From Echiichthys vipera (lineage: Eukaryota; Chordata; Actinopteri; Perciformes; Trachinidae): a stretch of DNA of 64,000 bases. Location of the stretch: positions 14,379,418 through 14,443,417 of the forward strand of contig OY829667.1 of the NCBI GenBank assembly GCA_963691815.1, written 5' to 3'. Shown piece after piece: positions 29,991 to 63,078 of this stretch. The position numbers were made by a program, and so were the translations under genes. How positions within the stretch are numbered: position 1 is the stretch's first letter; every line of letters starts with the position of its first letter. Under the pieces are notes generated by a model that saw only the letters and a list, made by a program, of their open reading frames with translations, was not told the origin of the DNA and did not search any database.

Positions 29991-32900
29991 TCTTTTTAGA
30001 ATTATTTGCGGTGATTTTTGACAGGCCTCTGTCGTTGTCATTTCTCCTGTTTCATTTATCAACAACAAAATTTCTTCTTCAAGAAGTGCACATTTCTATT
30101 TTGATAGTGTACTTGTGAGAAACAACATTTTGTCTGGTGAATACTCATATGAAGTTGTTTGTAAAGGCAAACAAACTGCAGAGCCAATTAACCAACTAAG
30201 AAGTGTCAAAATCAGTTTATGCATGAAGATAAACATTTAGACCCAGGAGAGGGGAAACGATCAATGTAGCGTGTCACTTCCTGTCTTCCTCCTCATCCCC
30301 ACAAGACAAATCTGTGTCACTCCTCTCTCATGCTTCAATTTGTTTATCGCTTTCTCCCCGCGTCTGTTTGTCTCAAATTCTGCTCACATTCACACTCCCG
30401 TCTACCTTTGGTTCTCTCTTCCTCCTCACACACTTTGCAGTTCTCTATCTGTTCTTCTTCTGTGCCTCTGTCTGAGTCTTCCTCCTCCACTCCTCTATCT
30501 CTCCCTCAGGATTGTTGTGTTTACTCTTTGTCTCTTCGTCTCGTTCTCCTCCAGCGGAGGATGGAGACGTGTCTCGCCGACGTGGTTACCGCAGGGTTGC
30601 TTTGGGGATAACAGCTGCCACTTCGTTGTTTGGAAACTGACAGAGTGGAATGAGAAAGGAGGAAAAAAACATGCAAAACATAAACTGTTTCAAACCTCTA
30701 AGTCAAAGTTTGGATATCTTTTTCATTTATTAGGTCAGTTTTCAAAAGTGAATGTAATGCACAGACACACACCTCGGCTTTAATGCAGGACAAGTGAAAG
30801 CCCTCTCGTCCTCCCTCTGTTATCTGCTATACCCATTGTGTGTATGCGTGATTGTATAATCTCTAACAACCACTCCACTCTGGCCAGTGCTATGAATATG
30901 ATTTTGTTCCTTCTCATGTTGCCAGGTTAGATAACAGCTCAAAAGACAGAGGTGAATGCTGATGAGATCATTAACTGCGGGGCAGTTTAGTGTAATAAAA
31001 CGCAGAACGTGATGACCTCATCATACCCGGCTAAACCCTCGGATTGACATGTCGTGCAGGTAATATGAACATCATATTTGAGAGGGGTATGATGGCACAT
31101 TATAACATTTGATATAAACTAGTTTTGCCCAGAAGAGCTTTGCAAATAGCAGCTGTGAATGACAACACACAGGGACAGATCAGCATAAATACATCGACTC
31201 CATGGGGTTATCATTTCAACATACTTTGTGTGAGGTGTGGACATCATATATTTCAATCCTTTCCAAAGGTGTTGAAAACAGCCTTCTATAGAGCGCACCT
31301 TAATAGAAGAGACCAGAATATACATGTGGTGAGTGACGTGCGGTTTTAGGACATGATTAATTTTTTTTGGCCACCTGGGGGCAGCGTTAGAAGCTGTTAA
31401 CACAACAGTGACATATTATCTCCCTATTAAGGTAATTTGGCTAACGTGTTAACATACAATTGCCCATTTACGCATCTGACAGAGAAACATTAGCTTCAAT
31501 TTGAGTTGTGTTTCCGGTGACCTGACGAATGAACGTTCAATATTCAATCTTCTTTTAACTCGGCCTTGGTCTGCAACAATTCCTGAGGGAAATATCTGCC
31601 TGCTGCTACATATTCCATTAAGTTCCTAATTACCTCTGCTAAGAAGGTTATGTTTTTCAGTTTGGTTTGTTTGTCAGCAGGATAGGGCAGGGCCTTAGAT
31701 TAGTGCAGCTTTAGAAGAAGAGAAACAGACGTGATTGAATTGCGTTATCAGACTAAAAGAGACATTGCAGCTTCATGTCATTTTATGAGATGTAGTTGCA
31801 TTTGCAAAAGAGTTACTGTGAAAACAATCACGCTCAAAGACTGACATTATGCCACCATGGGGTCATGAACCTGTGGTCTTTTGATTGGTTAGGTCAGGTT
31901 GGACTCTGATACCACAATCAGCAGCCAGCTATTTAGTGGCCTCAATATTTTCTCAAACAGGCTCAAATGATTCAAACTCTTTAAGATGCTGATTTGACCT
32001 TTTCGTGTTTCACCAGAGAGAGAATGCTTGAAAATCCAGACTAATTCCCTTTTAAGAAAGCTGAACAACATGTAATACGGTTCATGCAGCATGACATATC
32101 CCCTTGATACGACCATTCGTAAGCTCAAACAGGCCTCAGCCGAAATGGATCATTGGCAAATGTTTGTTCTTTTGTAAACGCACACTTATGGGGTCAGGAC
32201 AAGGACAGAGAGAAAGAGACTGAGCAGTGACTCAGTCGAGACGTGTCCTTCTCATTTTGACTGATAAATCAATATTTTCAATTTTAATAAAGGCCTCAGT
32301 CTTGTTTATAGCATTCATATGCAGGCTCCTTTAATCACATTTGTGTCATTTCGTTGTTACAGCTGCTGACAACAAAGATCCAGACAGCCAGACATCGAAA
32401 TATTCTGTTTTGCCAAATATTCGCTTATTCCTTGTAGATTTCATCTGATAATTTATGTCTACTCATTGGATTATGGCAATCAGACAAACACAAGCTCTGG
32501 CACAGGAAAATACATGAATTCTTGTAGCGCATTTGAAGTGAAAAGTAATTTGTTTTCATACCAGCCCAATGTAATATGATAAAGTTGTCAGAATACCTAT
32601 TATATTTCATGCCATTGAATGTCACTGACATTAGCATTCAGCTCGAAGCATAACCAGCACAGCCTCACAGAGCTGCTAGCTTGGCTCTAGACTCTTGTTT
32701 ACAGACATATACTTTAGGTTCTGAAAGAAAGGCCATGGATTTTAGCATGTCAAAGGATGGGCTCACATTTTTTCAAGTCTGACAGGTGAGGAGAGTTTAT
32801 AAATAAATAAATATGCTCAGAATTTATACTCTTTTAAGTATGAATTCCCTCTTTTTTATTTCTCCAGACAGTAATTCCTTGCTGAGCTGAGATGGAGGTA

Positions 32901-35250
32901 ATTTCATGCTAAAAAGACAGTAACCCCGGAAGACAAAACTACTTCATTTGGCTTGATGCTGGTGAAACTTCATGTAAAGCTCAACAGTGAGGTTGCAGAA
33001 GAAAAAATCCCATTCATGGTCTGAATCAGGATTTTGATCATCAGCCATAATGTCGTAATCATCCAAGGTTGACTTACGAAGAGCTACGAGATGGTGAAAC
33101 GATGGTTTATGCTCCTGTAAAAGCCACAATATCAACCTTGTTTTAGGAAAAGCTGGATTTATTCATGATGTCAAGGAGAAGTATCACTGCCCACAATCCT
33201 TAGCATAACAGTGACGTCTCTGATCGCTGGAGCCCGCTGTTACCATGGAAATGGCCGTAAATGGCTAGTGAGCTGCTTGCACTGAACTCTACGATCGTTA
33301 TGTACAGTTTAGCATCTACTTTTTGGCACTGAATCAAATGTTTTATGGTCTCAATTTATCTTTAAAACTCTTTATGTAGGATTTTCTTAAACATCAATGG
33401 AGTGCATGAATCACTTCAAGAACCAGAACTGAGCATCCTAAAATTCAGAAGACATTCCTGTAAAGAAAGAGGGGCTATTCTGAGAGAAAGCAAAGTGAGC
33501 CTATCCTTTAAGGTTACAGCGATGTGACCTGACCATTGAGACACAGGTTATATGTTGGATCTGTGTCAGATGTAAGTCAACTACTCAAGGGATGCTTCTG
33601 ATGCAAATACAAAGCAGAGCTGTTGCTTATTAACCAACAGGCTAATACATTTAATCCAAATATAATTACATCACAGTCCATTTGTTTAAGCATTTAGTGA
33701 AATTAGCATCTTCATTTTCAGCATCCTCGACAGTAATTGAGTTAAGACTTCCTCTCCATCAGTTGAAAAGATACAGACACTATATACACTGTGAGTATTT
33801 GTCAGTCAAGTTTTTTATTTCATCTTTGAGAAAAAAAAAGAGAGAAAAGAAAAGTTTGGTCTTTGTAAACATCTATATAGTTTTTCATTTCATGTCATTT
33901 TCAGCGTTTAAAAATACTTTACTCTTTACTACGACATTTCCAACATCAACACTGTATTCAGAATGAGTTTAATTCATGCATCGACACACTCTGGAATGAT
34001 ATGAAGAAATGCACGCGTCCACACACACACACACTCGCGCACGCTCACACATGATAAAAAAAGGGATAAGAGCACACTCATGTTAAATTGTCACTATGCT
34101 AATTTGCTATTCTACTCTCTGAGGGCTTTTATTTTCAAATCACTAAAACAACACAAAACAAAGGACACAAATTGAACATTGTACAATAATATAACAATAA
34201 TAATAAAATAAATGGAAAAATTTAAATACCAAATAATTATATCAAAAGCACTTTGTGACCTCATAAATAGGGCTGCATGATATATTATCAAAATGAAGAG
34301 AAGAAAGGGATATAAATATTTTGAAGGTAGAGAGCAATATAATGGCTAATAGAGAGAAAGGAAAAAAGAAAGGAATGAAATATAATGAAACACTGATAAA
34401 TAGTGGCTGATTAACAAATTAAACTCTCTCTCCATCTCCAGAGATGTTCCTAAATCTAAAATGTGGCAAATTAGTTCTTCACAAGCTTGCTCAGTTTTAT
34501 ATAATTTTTTGTATTCAGAAAGCAAATCCTTTACATTATCTGAACATTAATCAAAGCACTCAACATCATTGACAAAGTTACCTCATCATTGTGTGACACT
34601 GCAGCTGAAAGTGCCGAGTCATCTGGGCTGTAACGCTGAGGACACTGAGGTCTCTAAATTTGGGTTAAAGCATACACATAGTGGGTATTGTTCGACTCAA
34701 TATATTTAAATTTGACAACTTATGTGGCAACAAATCAAAATAAATACATTTCTTTTGAGAATAGATACTGTAATAGATACAATAAGATACCTTTGCGGTT
34801 ATAATGTAAATATGACAGCAGCTACCTGTATTAACAATGCCTCCAGGTTTACAACTCTGACACATAAAGTGACGTCTGTAAACACCCCTAACACACATAA
34901 TTACACTCAAATAAATACGTTTCAGTTTTCATCTCAGGCCTTAAACCTAACTTAGTGTAGAAGTGGTGACTGTAACATAATATATATATATATAGAAATA
35001 TAGTTTTAAATAGACTGTAGAGATTCTAAAAAGCTAACCAAGTACAAGTGTGTGTGTATGTGTATGTGTGTGTATGTGTGGATTGCTGGGTTGATTCCCA
35101 TATCGATCTTCTGCGTTTCTGCATGTACAGTACAAGTGTATAAATGTGTGCATGTGTGGGTAAGCATCGCCATCAGCTAATCAGTTGGTTGAGTCAGCGA
35201 CCTTAATGTATGACTGTTACTCACATCCCGTACACACACATACACACACT
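29991..35250. other. Intergenic DNA
   Basis: Mostly AT-rich unique sequence. A reversed scrap of the 29265 repeat is near 31540-31605 (TTCCTGAGGGAAATATCTGCC). Short CA tract at 34020-34035. The ORF at 30271-30783 lies in pyrimidine-rich DNA and resembles no known protein. Confidence 0.5.
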
Positions 35251-35327
35251 TCTTTAAGCAGTGTGCCGCCATTTATTTCCAATCTTGATTGTCAGCCAGT
35301 TGTTATATATCTAATCTGTTTCGACAG

Positions 35328-54189
<18,862 letters not shown>

Positions 54190-54857
54190 CTGTGAGGAGA
54201 AGGATGAGACTCGGGTGAGTGTATTCCAGATAATTAACCTTTTTAGCTTTATGCTCTCCTTTATAAGAAAGTGTTCACAGCCGACGTGAGTGTTCATTAA
54301 AAGTGGGAAAGCCTCACCTCGTCAGGCTTTGATCAGACAGGAGGTCATTTCTGCCGCTGCTACTGATCCTCATTACTATCAAACTGGACGAGCTAAGAAA
54401 CACAGAGGATACCTCGCAAAAACTAAAATGATAATTAAGTTTGCACTCTTTCTCTTGCATGAGATGATTAGGAGCCTCTGAAAAGATGAAGGTTCATGCT
54501 CAAGTTGACATTGCTCAGTGGGAGACGATATGTGCGGCTGCTAACTCGCCCCCTAGGCCACTTTTCTATTTTTCTCCGGCTGACAGTGATGCAATGCGCA
54601 GCACAGCCACAGTTGAGATATTTGCAATTAGGAGCACCCGGGGGAAAGCCCTAAAATGCAGCGCAAAGAGTTTTGAGGGGAGGCGTACTGTGGCAAAAAA
54701 CGTAACCATTAAATTGGGGGAAAAAAGCTGCGGGAAAATAGCAGTGAGCAGTGTCTTAGTAGACCGAGAAAATAGATGTGATGGCCTTGCTGTTGGATCC
54801 GTGAGTGTATTGGCAGAGAATCATCAAATGTGAACTTTGATTGGAAGGTTTTCATTA

Positions 54858-54931
54858 ACACTGCTGTACTCACTGGACTGGACTCACTGCTGTACTCACT
54901 GGACTGGACTCACTGCTGTACTCACTGGTCA
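54858..54931. repeat. 26-bp tandem repeat, just under three units
   Basis: ACTCACTGCTGTACTCACTG plus GACTGG repeated, last unit truncated. Confidence 0.85.
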
Positions 54932-55242
54932 GTAACGTCAAACATATTTAACATAGGCCTACTGTATATGAACCCTCATCCTACTGACTGATGAACACAC
55001 AGAGGTGAACCTTTTGTCAAATCTGACGGGTGTTTTATTGGATCGATTTTGAATGACTTTTGCAGTCGATTTGTTCTTTGATTTCTGTTTCCGTTTTAAT
55101 TAGTGCTTTTTAAAAATACCAATGTTTTTCCCCCAGGGACCCCATTTAGAAATACTTGCTACAAAACATTACAAAGCAGCACAAAACAACATGAAATGTG
55201 GAAAAAATGCTCTAGTGAAGAGTGGGGCTATTTAATAATAAT

Positions 55243-55573
55243 CATCCATCATCTGCAACCGCTTATCTCAGTCGTGGTCGCTGTGAGCTGGAGCTGATCT
55301 CACTGGCATTGGGAGTGAGGCGGTGTACACCCTATACAGGAAGCCAGCCAGATCACAGGGCTGAGTAATAGAGATGGGCAACCGTTCATGCTCACATTTA
55401 CACCTACGAGCAATTTAGAGTCACCAATTAACCTAACACCTGCATGTCTTTGGACTGTGGGAGGAAACCTGAGAACCAGGAGAAAGCCCACATAGACACG
55501 GAGAGAACATGCAAACTACAATCAAAAAGGGCCCCGGCCCAGCAGGGGTTAGTGCTAACTACTGTGCCGCCCC
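55243..55573 (-). mobile_element. tRNA-derived SINE, family S2, reversed and diverged
   Basis: The complement shows the GTTAGCACTA-type head, then GCATGTTCTCTCCGTGTCTA, TTTCCTCCCACAGTCCAAAG and AGGGTGTACACCGCCTCACT, collinear with 47838-48206. Confidence 0.88.
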
Positions 55574-56449
55574 TATGGTATATAATAATAATAATAATAA
55601 ATAAATAATTAATTAGGAGAAAATAGAAAAACTGTATAACTGGCCACTATCCAATCCGACATCAAGCCATCACATTATTTTAATTGAATTCATTTAAGAA
55701 ATATGGATGGCACATTCTTTCTGTCTGACACTTTAAGGATGCAGTAAAGCAAGCAGCAAGTGTTGATACTGTATATAAATGTAAGAAAGCACTGCTGTGT
55801 AATCAGTGTTTGTACGCAACTTTGAATCGCTATTAGCTGATAATGTAATAAAGTATGAATGAAGAAAACCTCCAAAAGCTAAATCTCTACTCCCTAATTT
55901 TAAAATGTCCAGAGCAGCAACATGTTCATGAGTATTAGTTTTGGTCCTTCTATGGAAATCTCTTCTATTTGATCTCCTTCTGGCCTGTTTCAGTATAAAA
56001 TCTTTATCTCATGAATCCGTCTGTATCTGACAGGCAAATAGGAAGGGAGAGGGTTCATTTTCACCTGGTTGTGTCATCATGCTTCCCTTTCAGCCATGTT
56101 GGCTCTCACACCACGAGTAGGCTTCAGTTAAACAAAGAACAACAGCAGGGAGGAGAGGAATGTGAGAGAGCGATGGAGGTGTGGAGAAGTGGAAGCGCAT
56201 TGTTTTCATTGGTGAGCTGTCACAGCAACAGTGGATAAAACTGGCTGGATTTGCTATTTCCAGCATCACATCAGGATGAGCGGCCAACTCTCAACAATGT
56301 TGGAAAAGATATGAAAGTATTGTTTAGTCAGATGTGAAAGACAGAGGGAAACTACGGTATATGCAAATCCATTTAGTTACCAACCAGGGGGAAGGAAGAA
56401 ATGAAGGGTTCAATATTGTAAGTGAGATTTCCATGTTTTTTTTATTATG

Positions 56450-57437
56450 AAGCACATTAAAATGCTCAACCCACAGAGAAAAGCACACAGCCTGTATTCA
56501 GAAACTTAAAACGAGCTGTCAGGACTTCTGACAGTTGTGTGATGTAACAGCTGTACTATATACAAAGTGCTGCTACAGTCATTCCCGGCTGCAATGATGG
56601 TGCAGAGACACCTAGAAGCCCTGACCAATCAGAGCAGACTGGGCTTTCCCAGGAAGGGGTCTTAAAGAGACAGACGCTAAAACGGAGTCTTTCATACAGA
56701 GGGTGAATACAGGTGTATTCAGACAGACAGTATGTGAAAAAGAATGTGTTTTTGAATTTTAAGCATGTAAACTGATTCAATTAAGCCCAGTTCAGACCAA
56801 AGATTTGCAACGCAACAAAACGATTTTCCAACGTCGCAGGTGGAAGTTGCAGCGGTGTAAACTGACCCGTCTCGTTGTCAATCTAGCTGGTTGATGTTGT
56901 CGCCAGCGATTCAACTCGTCAAATCGTAGGCAGCTGTTTTTAGAACGTAACACACATCACTTGTTTCAACAGCCAATCAATCAAACGGAGGCTCAACAAG
57001 CGTGAGAGAGAGAGGAAAAAGAGATGGAGAGAGAGAGGGTCGAGTGAGCAATACAATGAATAAGGCGAGCGAGCGCAGTAATGCAGAACAAAGCAGTGCA
57101 TCAGGGAAATAAAACGTTATTTTTGCCGTTTTATCACAATTAGAAATGCTGCTGTAGAGAGTATCTTGCTGTCTCTGTCCTCATTTATATTTTATAATGC
57201 TACAAATTATATCCAGCTATGAAGAACAGAAGTACAGAGAGGCGTTGCTATGGTGACGATAACCCGTCCCACCTCGTCTCCTTGGTCTGAACGGGCAGGT
57301 TTAAGAGCGTTGCAGACCTGCAAGTTGCAAGTAGTTGCAAGTTTCAGCTCGTCTCGTGAGTCTTTGGTCTGAACTGGGCTTAAGAAACCCAAAATACAAG
57401 CATGAACCTGAAAATTAACACAATATGGCGCCTTTAA
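56450..57437 (-). mobile_element. Family A MITE-like element, copy 4 (reversed, interrupted)
   Basis: Reads in complement TAAAGGCGCCATATTGTG..TTCAGGTTCATGCTTGTATTT..TCTCTTTAAGACCCCTTCC..TGAATACAGGCTGTGTG. It is interrupted at 56785-57379. Confidence 0.75.
56785..57379. mobile_element. TIR DNA element with TTAA flanks, nested in family A
   Basis: Perfect 19-bp inverted termini GCCCAGTTCAGACCAAAGA (56785-56803; complement 57361-57379), flanked on both sides by TTAA (56781-56784, 57380-57383). A TTAA duplication is typical of piggyBac-type elements. 595 bp, no transposase frame. A 3-bp TAA reading (Harbinger) would need asymmetric termini and is less likely. Confidence 0.7.
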
Positions 57438-57812
57438 ATATTTGTTGTATTCTAAATCGTACAGATATCAGCCTGCAGCTACGTCCTCACTGAAATGGAA
57501 AGATTGGCAGGCGTAGCAGCAACAGTAACTAAAGAAGGCAGGGATTAGGGTACTTTCAATTGACAGTGAGTTGGAAGTGGAAAGACAAAAGTAAGAGGCT
57601 AGAGATAAAGGGAGATGAGAGTAATGGGGGAACTTGGAAAAACGAAATAAGACGTCAAGAGAGGATCAGGAGGCAATAAACGGAAGGAGTGAAGAAGAAG
57701 GAGAGAGAGAGACTGAAAGAGGTTGAAAGGAGAGTATGAGTAATGCATAGACTGCGCTGAGATGTGAAGGGTTACGACTCAATACACAATGAGTTCACTC
57801 AGGGAAACAAGG

Positions 57813-57922
<110 letters not shown>

Positions 57923-58225
57923 TGACGGATTACAATTTACCTTGACTATACAAACACAAACAAATCATATAACCTCCAACTACAGGAAACATGTACACAG
58001 TGGATGTGTACACATAATGTTTCCGTTGCTGCACATCATACACATTACACAGATTGTGGTTTGTACGAACAGACAGTCAGCCACCCCCACACACAAACAC
58101 ACACGTACACAAGTTCCATGTACACAAACAGGATACGCATGAAAACACCCTCCTGGTAAACACTTTCGGGATTCATAAACATACTATGTATTCATCAATT
58201 TAACCAATTTACACATTGGGACAAC

Positions 58226-58347
<122 letters not shown>

Positions 58348-59117
58348 GTGCCTTCATTATTTAAGGATGGTGCTGGCTCTAGCAGTACTCCCATCTGCGC
58401 CCTCCTCTCCCCATCTTTATCTCAGCCCTCGTCCCTTCTCCTTACGCCCCCTCTTCACCTCATCTCCTTTCTTTCTGCCTATCATCACATAACCCAATTC
58501 TTCCTTCCTCGTCTTCTTCCATTTCCATGCATTTATTTAATAAACAGCTTATTCTGCTCACGGTGACAGGAGGCTGGAGTCTGTCCCAGCATTCATAGTC
58601 ACTGTTGGCTGTCGCATCACTCCCATCTATGCCCTCCAGCATCTGTCTTCAATTGTACTGTTTATTTGATTGATATTAGGATTAGGCTTCCTCGCTCCAT
58701 TATGTAGTTGAAACAGAGTTTTTAAAAGTTATTCCTCTGTTGTGGATTTGGGCGCTTGTGTGAAGCTCAGCTCTAACATCAGAGAGTTGAGAAATACAAA
58801 ACACTCATCCAGGGCTTAGTGTTTGTCTTTTTATGGGAATAAAGGGTTTATGAAGCTCTGGCTTTAGATGACAAGCATTTTAGTTTAGTTTAGTTTTTTT
58901 TACACCAGGGAAAGGACCAGATCCAGGGGACCAGATGACATTAAAGTACCAACAAACCAACACAAGAAATACCTCCTAATAAAACACCCCCAGTATATCA
59001 CTCCAAGTCCAACTACATAAGAAGGAAAAATGAAAAAATGGCACATACAAAATACACATTGTAACTAGGTCAATAAAATAACACTTACAACTTCCCTGCA
59101 AGCCATGACCTGACATT

Positions 59118-59250
59118 TTTGTGTGGCTCTAGGGATGGCAGTGCCAGTCTGACGGTCGGTCCAGACTGACCAGATCTCAATAACTCTTGGATGGATTGCC
59201 ATGAAATATGGTTCATATATTCATAGTTCCCTGGGGATGAATCTAAAGCC
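59118..59250 (+). repeat. Dispersed repeat, second copy of the 36480 family
   Basis: TGGCTCTAGGGATGGCAGTG, TAACTCTTGGATGGATTGCC, ATGAAATATGGTTCATATAT follow the same order as 36480-36640. A further scrap is at 59850-59920. Confidence 0.55.
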
Positions 59251-62200
59251 CCTTTCACACATGCACTGCAAACCTCAATGATCTAGACATTACTCGGAGG
59301 AGCTGTATGTGAGAATACAAACGACAAAATCAGTTGGATCAGACATTGTCCTGCCAGCTCCCTAGTACAAAAGGCAGTGACTGTGACGGTCACTGATTGA
59401 CCCCATGAGCTCATTTACTGGAGAATTCACAGCAAAAGAGTGGGTGTGTTGATGATTGTTCTATCAAAACCGCAAAATATAAACTTATAAACAAAGACTG
59501 AAGAAGAAGAGTGATTTAAATAAAGACGCCAGTGAAATATTCATAACTGGAGAGACAACGACATTCAGGAACTTCTGTCGGTAAAGGCTGAAGCTGAAAT
59601 AGTCAGACAAATTCAAGGAACGGCAAGTGGCTGAGTTGTTTATGACCAAATTACAAATTGCCTATGTGACCGCGTTGTGAGCCACCTCTCGCACACTTCT
59701 TTCCAGATGCCACCCCTTACCAAAACCAAACAGTCTTTCCAGAAAATCTCCTGTTGTGTGCTACATGTATGAAAAGAAAACTTCTAACATTGTCCTGAGT
59801 TCATATGAGAAAACGACTCAATCTTGAGGCTTACATTAATGGTTTTTAGTGAAATGTTTCAACAACTATTATATAAATTGCCATGAAAATTGTTGCAAAC
59901 ATTCACACCCCCTTGAATTGAGCTCCCATTGCTGTTTGCCAACATGATTGTACCCCAACACAACACTGACTAACTCTCCTGCTGAGAACACTACATCACT
60001 ACCAATGATCCAAAGCAGCTCACAATCAAACACAAGATGCCAAATTTGCAAAAATGATTCCACATCTGGACATCCTCCTGCCTTAATGAGGCCATAACAC
60101 ATTACATAGGTCTCTCTCTCTCTCTCTCTGTGTGTCACATCTTCTCTCGACGTGTATGTTTCTACCTTGTTACTTTTTGACACCTGCTCCCTAGAAAGTT
60201 CCTCTGTCAGACAGTACCCTCATGCCCCGGTCTGTCAAAACACAGACACACAAACACACACACCAAGTTCACCGAATACAGAACTTGCGCCGCCAGAAAA
60301 AGAGAGTGAAAAAGGCAGCCAAAAAAAAGAAAGCGACAGAGTGAAAAAGGTCAACGAAAGGTATTGTTGATTGAAAAGCCCCAAACAGAATCAAGTGGGC
60401 TGTAAATCAAGTTTTATACTGACACAGTGTGTGTGTGTGTGGTGGAAGTGAATGATTGAGCGACAGTTCGATTTGATTAGTTGAGACCTCATCGCATTAC
60501 TTAATGGACACAGGCTCTCTTCATATCTCTTTCTCCATCTCTTTCCATTTTCTTTTGGCTCCAGCTCTACTTTTGATTTACAACCACAGGAAGCTGTGTG
60601 TTAGTGTGTGTTCTCAGGCACTAAAAGACTCCCATATGTTTCAGTTGCTGTGAGCATGTGCGAGTGAGACCGAGCATCTTAGAGAACCGCAGCAACAAAC
60701 AACTCATTTTCTTGAGTGAGGTTGATTTATTTACGCACTTCAGTTTTACTGTTACGGCTTCTGGTGGAGCCTCTAAATCTCTCCATCTCTCTCTCACACA
60801 CACAAACAAACGCACAGGCAGAGTTGTGAAAGTTGCCGCAACACAGTAAAAGTGAGATCGTAAAGATGTTATACTGTAGTTGAAAGAGTAAAACTTGAAC
60901 AACAATGCAAGCCACAAGGCTGTTGTTTTCATGAAAGAAAGCTGGCTGTCACCTCTGCCTGACTCTTTAAATGACACTGAGAAAGATGGAGAGGAGGATG
61001 TATATTCTTCAGATGTTCACCATGGTTGTGATAGTCAACAAAAAAAAACAGGATTACATTTATTTGATCACATTTCAAAAGCTTGTGAGATTAAAACAGC
61101 ATTTCAGTATGTTATAGCAGGATACAGACTGCATATAGAGGTACTGCAAACTCAAGTATCTTCTTTGTACTTTCACTTGTTTGGTTTAACCTGGATTAAC
61201 TGATGTCAGGGTGCAAACACGACACTGACATATTATCACATTATAAAGAATCTGTTTTCTTGAAGCAGATAACCACAGGTCACAATCTTTGTCAAATTAC
61301 AGCTAAACAGTAAACTAAAATGCATTTCTGAAGACATGTTAGGCGAGAAATAGGAAATACAGAAACAGAATCTTGACTCTCAGTTGGTCAGCACTGTCCA
61401 GTTTGACAGTTTGATCTGAGTTTTTTAAGTCTAGGTTAACAAAATTCAAGCATGGTGCTCCTCTGTCAGTCATCTTCTTAAACCCCTCCCATATGAGAGT
61501 ATACATATGGGAACTGTTGTGAGTGGCTTGCCCGAGATCTGGTTGTCTGGAAATCTTTCTGAATGGAAGGAGGGCCAGAAGTGACGGCTGGTGCCCAGGC
61601 TAGTCGATCTGGAATGTATGAGTGTATGTATCTGCAGACTGACAGAAGGCCGTCCACCGGGTCCGAAATGAACACCAGCCAAGCGCCAAATGGGAGCAAT
61701 TTTTCAGTTTGCTGGGTAAATCCTAGAGGATGATGCACCACATGCCAGGTAAATGCACCAAAACAGTCATGTAATCAAAAGCAGCTTCGCTAACGCTAGC
61801 TGGCAGCTGACCGGTTGCAGTAGTAGAGTGAATGATGTCCCCTATCGTGAACAGTGTAGTGCTGTACAGCAGCTGGTGTTCGTGCGTGTGTGGTCCCCAG
61901 GCTATTTTGACCAAACATGTAGTTACTGTGTTTTGGCTTTGTAGGACAGTATACCCCATACCATTTCACTGGCTTTTAAGCAATGCAGCATATGGTGTAT
62001 ATCTGCACTTCAAACTTCAGGTTGAAAACTTAAAAACCTTGTTTGAACGTTGACTTTTTTTGATGACCTGTAATGCTGATTACGTGAGGTTTCTTTCTAC
62101 TAAAATGCAAAAATTGTTAATGCAACTGGAGCGAACAGCAGCGACTTCCAAAGTAAATAAATCAGTGGGAAAACTGCTAACACTGGACTACTGAGCGACA

Positions 62201-62832
62201 GCAGCCTTTTAGTTTTACCAGATAGTAGAAAGTGCAGAGTGGCACAGAAACATACAGCAGTGCTGGGAACGATCGATTATTATGAGTTGGTCTTTGTCGC
62301 ACGTACACACACACACACACCTATACTACAGGAGAAGCAGTAGGTACAAAAGGCTGAAAGAAAACCTTCACTGGCCTCTTCTCATCGGAGTGATATCAAC
62401 ACAAAGAAAACAATTTGATGGAGGCCAGAGAGACAAAATAAAAATAAAAAAAGCTGTTAAGGGGAGAGATATTACCCCTCTTAATGATATCATGGAACGC
62501 ATAATGAGAAACAGCACAAAACACACACTCTGCCTTTCCCACATACATACTTATGCTAAGTGGTCTCCAGCTGTGCTGAGTAATAAAGTTGCATCTCTTG
62601 AGTGTGTGGGAGGACAGAGATGGATATTTGCATGATTTGAGGATTGAGAAGAGGGGCGGGGGAAGATATAAAGCAGGAGCAGGATTAGTCTGTGATAGAG
62701 AGAAGGTGAGAGAAGGAGGACACGATAGATATGGACAATGAGGGAGGGGGTGAGTCTAAAATATGAAGTGAGAAAAATACAAAAGCATAACACAAAATTC
62801 AGTGCTATTGGGTCCTTAAGAGAGAGTGGAGT

Positions 62833-63078
62833 GTGGCAGATTACCTGACCACTGTGATCGACTGGAAACAAAGAACTACCTTGAAAATGTCCAGACTCAG
62901 TGAGCACAAACTGGCTACCGGGAGAGGCCAATACACACAATCCTGGCTACCCAAAGAGAAGCGCTTCTGCCAGCTGTGCAAGAAAGTGGAAGCTGAGACA
63001 GAGCGGCACTTTCTGACTGAATGCACAGAACCCCTGCCAGTTCAAACTACATATTTCCCAGTGTACTTGAGCTTTTGA
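62833..63078 (+). pseudogene. Fragment of a non-LTR retrotransposon C-terminus (zinc-knuckle type)
   Basis: An 81-codon open frame contains KMSRLSEHKLATGRGQY, then CQLCKKVEAETERHFLTEC. The C-x2-C-x12-H-x4-C spacing and the RLSEHKL..GR lead-in resemble the zinc-binding tail that follows LINE reverse transcriptases (zf-RVT type). No RT domain precedes it; the frame stops soon after. Probably a dead fragment in the slc8a intron, though an unrecognised exon cannot be excluded. Confidence 0.55.

Noticed and set aside
30271..30783. 170-codon plus-strand open frame
   Set aside because: Lies in pyrimidine-rich DNA that gives Ser/Leu/Pro-rich translation in any frame; no motif and no splice context.
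54486..54833. 115-codon plus-strand open frame inside the slc8a intron
   Set aside because: Balanced composition but no recognisable domain and no conserved partner; probably chance. A protein search would decide.
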